Below, in pieces: positions 1-10,720 of a stretch of 64,000 nt of DNA. This stretch comes from Apus apus (taxonomy: Eukaryota > Chordata > Aves > Apodiformes > Apodidae), in the NCBI RefSeq assembly GCF_020740795.1, contig NC_067312.1, positions 45,098,405-45,162,404 of the forward strand, in the 5' to 3' direction. The first letter of the stretch is position 1. Every line of letters begins with the position of its first letter. Under the pieces are notes generated by a model, which was given only the letters and a program-made list of their open reading frames with translations, did not search any database and had not been told where the DNA came from. The translations under genes were made by a program, and so were the position numbers.

Positions 1-345
1 CCGGGAGCAGAGATGCCTGAGGTTGGTGAGAAAGAAGAGGGACAAGGTGCCCGAGCAGAAGTTCCCCAGCAGCCAGTGGCAAGACGGCAGCCTGTCCCCC
101 TGAACCCCATGGAGTAACATGGTGGAGCCCGAAGGGGTAAATGTGGACTTGCAGCCCATGGACCTAGACCTGCTGCCATGGAGGACCTGGTGCTAGGGGA
201 GGTGATTGTTCCTTAAACAGCCCATGACTCTGTGGGCAGCCCATGCTGGAGCAGACTGCTCCTTCAGGACTGCACCTCATGGGAAGGACTCATGTCCGAG
301 AGGTTCATGAAGGACTCTATTCCATGGGAAGGAAGGTTAAAACCT
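1..345 (+). repeat. LTR-like repeat fragment, copy 1
   Basis: Clearly similar to about 4141-4520: shared blocks include TTGGTGAG, the CCCCCTG...CATGGAG region, CCAGGGGAGGTG/CTAGGGGAGGTG, CAGCC..TGACTCTGTG, AGCCCATGCTGGA, TGGGAAGGACTCATG and GAGAGGTTCATG. The left edge is cut by the window. Open frames here are by-products of a stop-poor repeat and have no recognisable product. Confidence 0.65.
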
Positions 346-2583
346 TCTTGCAAACCCATGAGAAAGCAGTCAGTGTCTTTCAGAGCAGCTCTTCCCCCAG
401 CCCCAACACCCTTGTGATATTGCCAGGAATTGACAAAAGGAGAGGTATGTGCACGCACTGCAGGCAGCTTTTCGACCAGCATCTACGCTCTTTGCAAGCA
501 CATCAGAACTATAAGCAGCACGTGGTTGCCCTGTCCAACCACCGGACAGAGTGGCCAGAGAGGGTCTGGAGGAGATGCCCACCACAGGATGACCACTTGC
601 ACAGCTTGGCCACCAATGACAGCTCACACACTGGCAGAAGAAGGCTCGTGGGGTGCCACTAATCACAGAGTGATGGTGCAGCTCTGGGGTGCTCCTTCCA
701 GCACGGTCCTGCACCCTTGCACTTTTTGGGAGCAAACCCCACCAGGTGCAGGGGAGCGCAGCCCTGCAGCTGCAGCCTATGAGGCTGAATGGTGCTGAAT
801 GAACCATCGGCAGAATGGTGCTGCAAGCTCAGCGTTTTCTCTGCTGTTACATCCAGTAAACATCCAGATGCTTGCCAGGGCCTGTTTTTTTTCCCAAAGC
901 CAAGCAGCTACCCACTGTAGGGAATGCTTTCCAACACTGACACAGCAAAGCCAGGAAAGCCAAGGGGAGAATTTCTTTGGGTGGACAATTAGTTTTGGTT
1001 TTTGTATGGTATCACAGAATGCAAGACTTAATTACAAATTATCGGAGTTAGTAGCTTATTTTTACTGAACTGTACTTTCTTTAAAGCTGGTAAAGCTATT
1101 CTGTTGCAACCAATAAAGTAAAATAATATGTTGTAATGGTATACTTAACTCAGAAGGGTCCAAAACTTTTATGGAAACAGTTTGTACATTTAAGAGTATT
1201 TAAGGTTTGTACATATACAGTATTGTGCTATGTAAGTGCTGCTAAGTAGTGATAAGAGGAGGCAAATTTTTTGAAATAAAATCAGATTTCAATCAAAGCC
1301 AAATGTTAAACTCTTTAATTTTGCAATAACTGTACTAAATGCCTGATCCAAAAGAAACATGTAAAAGATCAAAATATCAATGTATTATAATATATGAGGG
1401 CTGATTTTTAGTTAATGCTAAGCTTCAAGTACACAGAAGCATAAAAAATGGTAAGTATAAGGAAAGCTGAATATCATCTTCATGGGTCAAGCAAATACAG
1501 CAACACAAACAAAAGTCTCATCAAACTTGAATTACAGTGTAATGCAGATATGCATTTGGAAGAAATTAGGCAAGAAAAAGGTAGAGTGGGATTGGATGAT
1601 CTCCAATAACCTCTTTTGTAACTCAGTTTCCACTTGCTAATAACATCTTTGAACAATGTGTGGAAAAAGCCATATTATTAAGAAGGTCATAAAGAATGTT
1701 CAGAAATGTATTAATGAAGCCAATTATTTAGCTTAAATAAATTGGAAGAAAACAAATCGCTACTGTATATTTATTACACTTGTTCTTATTGTTTCATACA
1801 GTAAATTACAGTATTTCTGAAAGGTCCAAAGCTAGAAATCTCTTTTGTTGAAAAAAAATAATAATCAAACATTGACAATCAGTGAGCTAAAAGTGAAGTA
1901 AAAAACCCTCTTTTATTATTTTTCTCTTTTCCTTCACCTCAAATTCTACTCAACTGTTGTACTTGTTTTTAATCATATTATAATGCCTACATGTATGTTC
2001 AATGTGTCATAAGAATTTGAACTAAATTATAACTCATAATATGGCTAGGAAAAAGAGATGTTAAATCTCTTTTGAATATAGAATTTTGATAAGTTTTAGA
2101 TTATTATTTTTTTTTAAGTTGGTTGATTTTCCAGTGCCTTGTACTGGAACAACATCTGATATTATTACTAGATTACTTTTAATTTTCTGTGTTGCTGCCT
2201 TTGTCCAGACCCCCTCTTCCCCCCCCTCTTTTTTTTTTTTAATTAAAAAATATTTTCCCCCCAATAATTTTTAAAAGCTAAATTTAATATTTTATCCTTG
2301 TATTAAAAAGCATAGCTAGAAGTGATTTTGCCTATTGATCTCAATTGATCTCACAAGATTCATATATATGAGTTCTTTGAGTTATTACTACATTCGATTC
2401 TCATTGGAAAAATTTATTTTAAAACTGAGCTGATCTAAGGACATAGTTACTGCTTACATATAATATAATGAGAATTTGAACTGGTCTTCCTCCATAAAAA
2501 TGACCTCTGTTCCAAACAGTTCATTGATTATGGCACCAATAATTTTCCTAATTCCAAATTAAGATGATTTGTGCCAGAGTTGT
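346..2583. other. Intergenic sequence, no gene seen
   Basis: About 346-800 is moderately GC-rich with chance open frames and no recognised protein. From about 1000 the sequence becomes strongly AT-rich without splice-bounded coding segments or recognisable repeats. Confidence 0.5.
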
Positions 2584-2697
2584 GGGGTTTTTTTGTTTGT
2601 TTTTTTTTTGTTTGTTTGTTTTGGGTTTTTTTTGTGGTTTTTTTTTGTGTTTTGTTTTTTTTGTTTGTTTGGTTTTTTTTGTTTTTTTTTTTTTTGT
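2584..2697. repeat. T-rich low-complexity tract (GTTT/TTTTTG)n
   Basis: Over 100 bases almost only T with scattered G. The apparent minus-strand lysine/threonine-rich ORFs here are translations of this tract. Confidence 0.9.
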
Positions 2698-3675
2698 AAT
2701 TGCTATTTGGTAGCATATGAAATGGTACTGAAGTAGTGCCAGGAACGGAGAAAAAAAACACAACAAAACACACAAAAAACCCCCAACAACAAAAAATGTA
2801 ACGGAATAGTGGCAACAGTGCCCCAAACATGTCAATAATTTATTGAGAAAAAGCCACAATAGCTTGGGCTGATCATAAGAATTATTTAAAAAAATTACTT
2901 ATGACCTGAAGAGATACAGAGAATATATAAATGCATAGAATTATGTAGGTAATTTGAACAAAATAGTAAGAAAAAAATGCTCGTCTGAAATTAGATTAGA
3001 AAATACCCTTCCTTTGAAACTACTACTCCATCTAGTGGCATGCCTTTGTAGTAGTTTACGCTAAGTACTTTTGTTAGTAAAGACCATCAAAGAAAAGGAG
3101 ATTCTCAGTTTTTGGCTACACCAGGTTTGTCCTTCAAGTATCCTATCTTTGCCTCTGTTATGATTATTTTATAAGTAACAAAATGTTGATGCATGCAGGG
3201 AACTATCTATTATCTGGATGAACTCTGAAAAAGCTTAGGGTAAGACTGTGGAACAAAAATACAAGTATTCTGTTTTATGAGATGTAAGTGGTTATATATA
3301 GAAAAGTACAAGTAGTGTTGCTCAGTGGTCCGTGGAGTACCCAGGCTGCATAGATTTCCTATGTTTCTAGTCATAGAAAATTAATAGATTACAAGGGGGC
3401 CCAGAAGCATAAAATAAAATAGTCTTACTGTAGTCAATACTGGGGACTAGGTTATAATGAATTTGAGCAAACCAGTAATTACTTCTGGCAATGTACACAG
3501 CTAAATGGCAGTATGAGAGTATTCCACTGTTTTTGTTCCTCTTGCCTTTACTAACACAAAAAAGTTGAAGCGGAAAGATGGCTTAGTGGTTCTAAGCTCT
3601 TCAGAGCAGGCACCATGATGTATGGAGTAAGGAAAGGGTGGAGGGTGTTTTAGGTCCATAATACCAATAGCTCAC
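2698..3675. other. Intergenic sequence, no gene seen
   Basis: AT-rich single-copy-looking sequence. No homologous protein, repeat end or RNA gene recognised. Confidence 0.4.
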
Positions 3676-4948
3676 TGTCACAGTTTAACACAGAGTTGGC
3701 AACTGAGCTAATTACAATAATGTTCTCCATCCCCTCCTTATCCCACCCAGGTAGGGAAAGGAGAGAGAGAATAAGGAGAGAGACTTCTGGATTGAAAACT
3801 ATTACTAGACAACTTGAATTAAATACTAGTGATAAAGGAAAATATGTAGAAATATGTACAAATATATATCAGAGTGTACAAACCCCCTATTGTCATCCCC
3901 CACCCTCAGCAAATCCCAGTGTCCTCCTGTTCTGGCTTGGTTTGGTGGATTTTTTGGTAGTGTGGGAAGGGCCACAGGAGTGGCTTCAGTAAGAAGATGA
4001 GAAGTTCCCCCTGCTCAAAAACCAGCCAAAGATCCATTAGAGGGCAATAGATGCACCTCTGTGATTAACATACGAAAGAACTGATATTAGCACCTGAGCA
4101 GAGAAGGAAGGAGAGAAGAGCTGTACTGGAGGAGAAGAGTTGTGCTGGGGAAGGAGAGCAGTGCTGGTAGTTGGTGAGGAAGAAGAGGAAGAAGGTGCTT
4201 TAGCAGAAATTTCCCTGCAACCCATGGCGAGATGGTAGGATATCCCCCTGCACTCATGGAGGGATGTGGTGGAGCATTCCCTGAAGGCGCCAGGAGGGGT
4301 GAACTTGGCCACTGGACTTGGATTTTGTGGCCAGTGGATTTGCCACCAGTGGACTCTGATTATGCAGCTTTGGAAGACCCCAATGCCAGGGGAGGTGGCT
4401 GTTCCATAAGCAGCCTGTGACTCTGTGAGAAGCCCATGCTGGAACAGCTTGCTCTGGACCTCGTGGGAAGGACTCATGAAGGAGAGGTTCATGGAGGACT
4501 CTCTCCCATGGGAGGGATCCCATGGGGAAGCATGGGAGGATTGTGAGGAATCCTTCTTCCTGAGGAGGAAGGAGTGGCAGGAACCACCAGCCTGTGATCT
4601 GACTCTGAACCCTGTCCCCCTGTGCCGCTGGGGGGAAGGAGGGAGAGAAACTAGAAACAAAGTAATTTGGACCCGGGAAGAAGGGAGGGGTGGGGTAACA
4701 TATACAAGCACTGTTCTTTGTGTTGTCTGTGTCCTTTGTGTGTTCGATTAGTGTAAAATTAAATTATTATTTTTTCCCCAAGTTGAGTCTGTTTTGTCTG
4801 GGACCTTAATCGGTGAAGAACCCTCCTTGTCCTTTGTTTTGACCTATGAGTTCTGTCCTCCTCATCCCAGAGTGTGTGCATGCGTGTTGGGGGTGAGTTG
4901 AGTGAGAGGCCATGTGGCTGCTCCTTTGTAGGGCCCCAAACCATGATA
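3676..4948. mobile_element. LTR-like retroviral element, copy 2
   Basis: The ends form an imperfect inverted pair, TGTCACAGTTT at 3676 and AAACCATGATA ending 4948 (8 of 11 complementary), resembling the TGTCATGGTTTAA ends of avian endogenous-retrovirus LTRs. Inside is the 4141-4520 block shared with the window's left edge and an ATTAAA near 4758. No target-site duplication is evident (CTCAC against CCTCC). No gag, pol or env coding sequence was seen, so it would be a solo LTR or a composite of LTR pieces. Confidence 0.5.
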
Positions 4949-5852
4949 CCTCCCCTGAGCCTAGGCAGTCAAAAAAATTTCTGGATCACTTCTGGAAATA
5001 GCAGCAGAGCAGACAGGAGCTAAAAGCAAAGATATGTGTGTCAGGAATACCCAGGCATAGGGATCAAAGGATATGGATAGACAGAGTCCTTCCTGAACAC
5101 TGACCATAGACAGACGAGAAGGGAGAGGAAGGTACCTGACTTCTGTGATCCTAGAGTTTATACTGAGTGTCACATATATGTATGGGATGGAATAATCTCT
5201 TTGGCCAGTTTTGCCATCTGTGTAGTCTACTCCTCCTTATGGGAGGGTTGTAGATACAACTCCTTGGTCTCTCAGCAGTGTGAAATGTGTTCACCTGACT
5301 CGTGTTAAAATGAAACCATGTTAAAGTCACAGGGTGAAGAATAATTATTTGTATATAGCATTGCATATTTTTGTATACGGTAAAATTTTTATCTTTGCTT
5401 GTATTGCCTGTTTTTGTATTGTATAACAAAATCTTTATCTTTTGCTTGCAATGCATGTGGTTTTTGTATTTTTTTGTTTATATTGCATGTGTTTTTTATA
5501 TTGTGTAATAGATATTGGGCAAGTTATTTTTTGCATAAACCAAACCACAAGGATGTTAAAAAGCAGAAGTTAAGATCACTGACTTCATCCCTCGACCACC
5601 AGAGGGGAACTGAAAAGACCCCAGAAAGCAAAGAGAGCATGCGGTAGAAAGAAGAACGCCTATTTATTAACATAAACTGGCCCTTATTTTGAAACAGTAA
5701 TGAAGATATAAGACCAATATTGAAACTGTTTGACATGTGTCTTGGTGGAGCGGAGGCTCCCGGCGTACCCAGCACTGTTTGCTTGCTTCCGTTCACTTAA
5801 TAAATTACTAATTCGAATTAATATCCTATTTGGGATCGAGTCACTTATAACA
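4949..5852 (+). mobile_element. Probable LTR-derived sequence
   Basis: The right part carries a layout typical of an avian LTR 3' half: GGTGGAGCGGAGGCTCCCGG then TACCCAGCACTG, an AATAAA near 5800, and a terminus CACTTATAACA ending 5852. The left boundary is not determinable; degenerate tandem units occupy about 5340-5515. No viral protein is encoded. Confidence 0.4.
5340..5515. repeat. Degenerate tandem repeat, about 50-60 bp unit
   Basis: Successive copies of a T-rich unit containing TTGCAT-TTTTTGTAT and TTTATCTTT-GCTTG. Copies differ by small indels. Confidence 0.5.
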
Positions 5853-6796
5853 GCAGTTACTATAAACATTCAGGCATTATCAGTCCACTGGCTGGAAAAC
5901 TTATTGTTAATTTCAGCAATTGTGCTGCTTAAAAGAGAGTTCACGGAAGAAAAAAAAAAAAATCAGTAGAAAGAAAATTGGTTTCATCCTGGCTTATACC
6001 AGGACACTCACATAGCCCAGACTAAATGCAGAGACTATGGCAAGTGTCTACTGCGCAGAGTGAGCTGGCCCACCTCTTGTACACACTATTGCTTCATTGG
6101 CAGGAACCTTTAAGATGTTTTTATTGACAACTCACTGAGTAAAAGGATCTTCATCAGCACCCTGTCAAGACAGAGAACTATCATAAGCTGCAGGGATCAT
6201 TTTTGTCAAGCTCTGCCTAGTAGGTCCGAAACAGCGACACCACCTTCTGCATTCAAATGATTCTGTAATCTTTGGTCAATGCTGATAACCATTATTACTG
6301 ATTAAAAAATACACCAAATTCCATAATTTCATGACAATTTTAATGGAAAAAAAATTGCTTTTGTTTGTTTTAAACTTGTTACCTAATAATTCCATTTAAT
6401 TTCTACTCTTCCTGCATTAAAAGAGAGTATTATGTAACTATAACTGATAATTTTATAAAATGTTGTAATTGCTGTCATATCATTCCCTTTCCTCAGCTGT
6501 CGCTCACACATTGAAGCCACTCCATGATGAGTCTGCTCATCCTCATCTCCACATTTTACTTCTTGTTTATTTGGTTGGTTTTGTTTTGTTAATTTCTTTT
6601 TGAGATGGGAATGAGAACAGCATAGAGACTTCATGGATTCATGACATGTTGACATAGTATTTTCAAATTTTTGCCATCTAGTTACTTCCTAATATTCTCA
6701 AAATTTCAGTTTCCTTTTTAATGACTTCTGAGCCTTCAGAAAACCATCTATACCATTTCTAGTATCTTTCCTAAGTAGAAATAACTAACAATAAGG
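5853..6796. other. Intergenic sequence, no gene seen
   Basis: AT-rich sequence; no gene or repeat recognised apart from short T runs. Confidence 0.4.
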
Positions 6797-7145
6797 TCTC
6801 CTATCAGCCTCCCTTTCTCCAGACTAAATAGGCCCCCCTCCCTCAGCCACTCTTCATCAGACATACTAAAGATCCTTCTTCAGCTTCCTTGCTCTTCTCT
6901 GTACCAGCTCCAGCACCTTGATGTCCCTCTTACACTGTGGTGCCCAAAACTGAACACAGCTGCACTCAAGGGGCAGCCTCACTAGTACCAAGTACAGAAG
7001 GACAATTACCTCCCTAGACCTGCTGGCTACACGATTCCTGATGCAGGCCAGAATGCTATTTGCCTTCTGGGTCGTCTTGGCACACTTCTGGTACATATTA
7101 AGCTGTCTGTCGGTCAACACCCCTAGGTCTCTTTCTGCCGGGCAG
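6797..7145 (-). mobile_element. CR1 LINE fragment (RT C-terminal part)
   Basis: Minus-strand translation shows [39 protein letters not shown] and [12 protein letters not shown], the C-terminal part of CR1 ORF2. It is truncated at both ends and lacks the CR1 tail. It may be the continuation of the CR1 at 8681-9590, split by the 7146-8680 insertion. Confidence 0.88.
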
Positions 7146-8680
7146 CAACATTGTTGCTGTTGCTCACAGAGACTGCAGCAACGTTTTGGACTCTTAATTG
7201 GATAGTAGCTGGGAGGAGACAGTGAAGAACCACTGGGCAACGTTGGACTGCTATGTAGTGAGCTATAAAAGCAGCCCCAGACAGCCTGCTACTGCTGCTT
7301 TTTCCCTTTGCATTTGAACAGCTTGCTGGCTGCTATGGGGCTGTGTCTCGGCTTGTGACCACTGCTGTGGCTTCTCCATTTCAGGTGGCTTTTGGACTGC
7401 TGGAGTGCCGCCTACAAACTGCCACAGGGATTGTGTGCTGCTGTCACGGTGAGAGTACACTAATAAAGGAGGGAGAAGAAAGAAGGCATGGCTGTCATGT
7501 ATAAACCCCTGCAGACCACTGCCAGTTGTGGCCTACCCTATTCTCACTGTGCATAGTCTTGTTACTGTGCTGGTGAGGCAGAGTGGTTGCAAATATCATT
7601 GAAAGAGCTGACCATCTCAGGAACAGGGTAAAGATTCATCTGGTCAGTTTCTTCTCCCCCTTATCTTACCCTTATACACACACATCTTGCGACCCCACTA
7701 AGGGGAAAAGGCAGTGTCCAGCCCGCCCTCCATCTCCTCTTCCTCTCCTTATCTCTACTAACTTCTGAGCATTGTTGGGTGGGAAATGTTCACTGTTGGA
7801 GTGTTACCCCAATTCTATTTTGTTATCCTTCATTATTTTTTGCCCTTATTGAACCTCCTTTCCCTAAATTATGTTAAATCCCTTAAATAAACTGTTTAAT
7901 TCATAATTCTTAAATCAGGTATCAACTGTGTTTATTGTGGGCATGGTGATGGTTGGCTGCTTTCCCACTCTAAAAGTCAGCACGGCACTTGTCTGCTCCT
8001 CTGAGAGAGGCAAACGCCACATGCAGACCCTTGGTCCCTTCAAATTTCTCCAAAAGGGAGAAAAGAGTCGGACTGCAACAATAAACAATTTATTAAGCTA
8101 CTAATTTCTAGCAAAATGCAGTATTACACATTACAGTTTATACATACTTAACCCGACAGAGATGAAGACCCACAGTTCTAGGTGTAGCATCGTGTGGTGC
8201 AAGAGGCAGTTGGGAGGTGCAGCACTTTACATGGGCGTCCCCACAGAGGCAAAAGTGACCTTAGCGGTGTGCTAGCCCAGCACCCTAAGGGAAATCCTGG
8301 TTTATACCATTAGCAGGTGGGAAGGAGTTCCAGCACAGGGGGCCAGCCTGTGTCACAAGTTGTCCCACCCAGGTTACATCACATGAGGCAAGCACACATA
8401 TGCAACCAATTTGGTCTGGAGTCCATGACGCCCCCCTCAGGAGTTACTTCCTCTATCTTCTACCTCCCTTGTCCTTTGGCTGCCCTTCCTGTGCTGTCAC
8501 TGCCCATGCTCTAATCATGGGAACCGAACAAACCTCAGTTTATGCAAATGCCAGGTGCCTTCCAAGGTTCTGTTTCTTCTTTTATCTGTTTCACCATTAA
8601 TTTCTCCAGAGGTTCTGCTTTCCATGTCTGTTTCAACCATGGACCATTACTTATCACTATTAACCCATTTCAATACACCA
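7146..8680. mobile_element. LTR-like insertion between two CR1 segments
   Basis: Contains GCTATAAAAGC (about 7262) as a TATA-like box, an AATAAA near 7885, and possible termini TGTTGC (7152) and GCAACA (ending 8080). The part 7535-8080 is similar to 60720-61360. The right part (8081-8680) begins with another AATAAA-containing AT-rich segment and has no coding content. CR1 sequence flanks it on both sides in the same orientation, with about 45 codons of CR1 missing between. Family and exact ends are uncertain. Confidence 0.5.
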
Positions 8681-9590
8681 GGTCTCTCTGAAGAGCCTTC
8701 CTACCCTCAGGCAGATCAATGGTCCCATCTAATGTTGTCATCCACAAATTTACAAAGGGTGCTCTCAATCTCCTCATCCAGGTCACTGATAAAGATATGA
8801 AACTTGAGTGGCCCCAGCACTGAGAACTGATGAACACCACTTACGACCATCCACTTGATTTAAGTCCCTTCGTCACCACTCTCTAGGCCAGTTTTTGATC
8901 CCTCAGAGGGTATGCTTGTTCAGGCCTAGGGCAGCCAGTTTTTCCATAAGAATGCTGTGGGCAACAGCAACAAAGGCTGTACTGAGGTCTAGGTAGACCA
9001 CATCCACAGCCTTTCCCTCATCCACCAACCAGGCCACCTTATCATAGAAGAAGATGAGATACATTAAGCAAGACCTGCCCTTCATGAACTCATGCTGGCT
9101 GATCATATGGTTGTCTTGTAAATGGTGTGTTATGCCAGTCAAGGCTATTTGCTCCCTGACCTTCCCTGGCACCAAGGTCAGACTGACAGTTTTGTAGTTC
9201 CCTGGATCTTTCTTCCAGCCATTCTTGTAGATGGGCGACATATTTGCTAGGTTCCAGCCTGTTGGCACCTCCCCAGTTAGACAGGATTGCTGATCATGAG
9301 AAGTGGCTTAGTAAGCACATCCACCGACTCCTTCAGCACTTTTGGATGCAGCCCATCCAGCTCCACAGACTTGTATGTGTCTAGATGGTGCAGCAGGTGA
9401 CTAACCACTTCTTCTTGCATTATGGAGGCCTCTTTCTGCTCCCCATCCTTGTCTTCCAGCTCAAGGGGCTGGCTACCAAGCAAACAACTGGTCCTGCTAC
9501 TGAAGTCTGGAGGAAAGAAGGCATTGAGTACCTCAGCCTTTTTCCTCATCCATCTTTTACAACTCCGTCACTTTAATCGTGCTGAATAGC
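8681..9590 (-). mobile_element. CR1 LINE fragment (reverse transcriptase)
   Basis: Minus-strand frames read KAEVLNAFFPPDFSS, LDTYKSVELDGLHPKVLKE, WNLANMSPIYKNG, DPGNYKTVSLT and VDVVYLDLSTAF, with frameshifts between. These are reverse transcriptase blocks of CR1 ORF2. The expected FDTV after AF is changed, so the copy is dead. Confidence 0.92.
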
Positions 9591-10049
9591 ATTCTGTAAC
9601 AAACTTTGTATCTTTGTCATTAATCCCCCACTCCAGATGGCTTAAAAATACTGCTGAGGAATATTCTAAAAATCATAGAGCACAGAATTGAGAGGAACTA
9701 TTCCAGTAAGATCTTTTAATAAACTGCATATTTCTTCTTTTTTTTTGTTTTGTTTTGTTGGTTTTGTTGTTGTTGTTTCTCCAGTTATTTTGTTAACCAG
9801 TTCTTAATAAATATTATATACTCAGCTCAGCGTGTGAACAAAACCCCTTTGAGCTTCAAATTCTGTACAGGACACCGATGTAATGACTTGAAATTGCTAG
9901 CAGCCGACTATTGATCTGGAACCAACAGACACAACAGTTGATGAAAGACAACGTATTGATGTATATATGAATCGGATCAAATGCTTATGATGTATGTACA
10001 TATTTGAAAACTGAAATTATCAAAATACAATTATTATTTCAAGCACTTT
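9591..10049. other. Sequence upstream of the CpG island
   Basis: AT-rich with a GT-rich simple tract at about 9740-9780. No gene seen; distal promoter function is possible but not shown. Confidence 0.4.
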
Positions 10050-10720
10050 CCTGGAGGGAAGGCGGGAGGAGCGGCAGGCTGCAGGGCGGCGGGGCAGGCA
10101 GGGGCATGGCAGTTCCATGGCCACGCGCTCACGTGAGCCGCCCGGCTGCGGCGCCTCACCCGGGAGGCGCGGCGGAGGGGGTCGCTGCGGACGCGGGAAC
10201 GGTGTCGCCCCCAGCCTGCTGGGTGCCGCAGCTTCTCCGGCCCGGCCTTTCCTGGAGGATGGTGGGAGCGAGATGAGCCCTGGCCCGGAGCCGCCGCCAG
10301 CCCCGGCCCAGAAGGAGAAGGAGGCGGCGAAGCCGCCATCATCGTCGTCGTCGAGAGAGAGGGGCGGCTGCATCAAGCTCGTGAAGAGGGTCGGCGTGAA
10401 GGCGGGCGGTGGCGCGGTGAGTGCAGGGTGGGGCTGGGAGGCGCTGGGCTCCACCGGAGGCGTGCGGGTGCCGTGGGGGCGGCTGCCGGTTTGAGGGCCT
10501 GGCCGGGCCCGCCGGCTCGTGGCGGCCAGCGCCCGGCCCCCTGGCCGCCCGCAGGGAGTCTGCTGCCTCCCAGAGCGTCCTCTGAGTGCTCCCTTGGCCC
10601 TCCAAGCTTTCTTAGAGCTGGGATGCGGCAGGGGGCCGGGCTCCCGTCGTTCGCGGCTGGCTGCACCTGGGGCTGGCCGGGCCCCGGGGCCTCTGGCTGG
10701 CCTCACTGTCCTGTTTCTAC
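10050..10720 (+). promoter_or_regulatory. MFSD14B: CpG-island promoter and 5'UTR region of MFSD14B
   Basis: A sharp GC-rich, CpG-rich block in otherwise AT-rich sequence, spanning exon 1 and the start of intron 1. GGGCGG boxes are visible at 10084-10089 and 10361-10367. A 12-bp palindrome GCTCACGTGAGC at 10127-10138 contains a CACGTG E-box. No TATA box is evident, which fits a dispersed-start CpG promoter. The transcription start cannot be placed from sequence alone. Confidence 0.8.
10273..10416 (+). CDS. MFSD14B: MFSD14B exon 1 (N-terminal cytosolic segment)
   Basis: 48 codons from ATG to a GTGAGT donor, phase 0. The peptide opens [13 protein letters not shown] and is rich in Pro, Ser, Lys and Glu. 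It resembles the short MS-EPPP start recalled for human MFSD14B, which is why I chose this ATG (G at -3). An in-frame ATG at 10117 would add 52 residues and cannot be excluded. The exon lies before the first membrane helix and is expected to be poorly conserved. Confidence 0.8.

Noticed and set aside
243..807. 139- and 145-codon ORFs at the left edge
   Set aside because: No recognisable domain, overlapping on opposite strands, partly in repeat sequence.
2528..2859. Lysine-rich minus-strand ORFs of about 100 codons
   Set aside because: They are translations of a T-rich low-complexity tract.
4037..4711. 224-codon minus-strand ORF
   Set aside because: Lies within an LTR-like repeat; the related copy at 1-345 does not keep the same frame, and no protein family is recognised.
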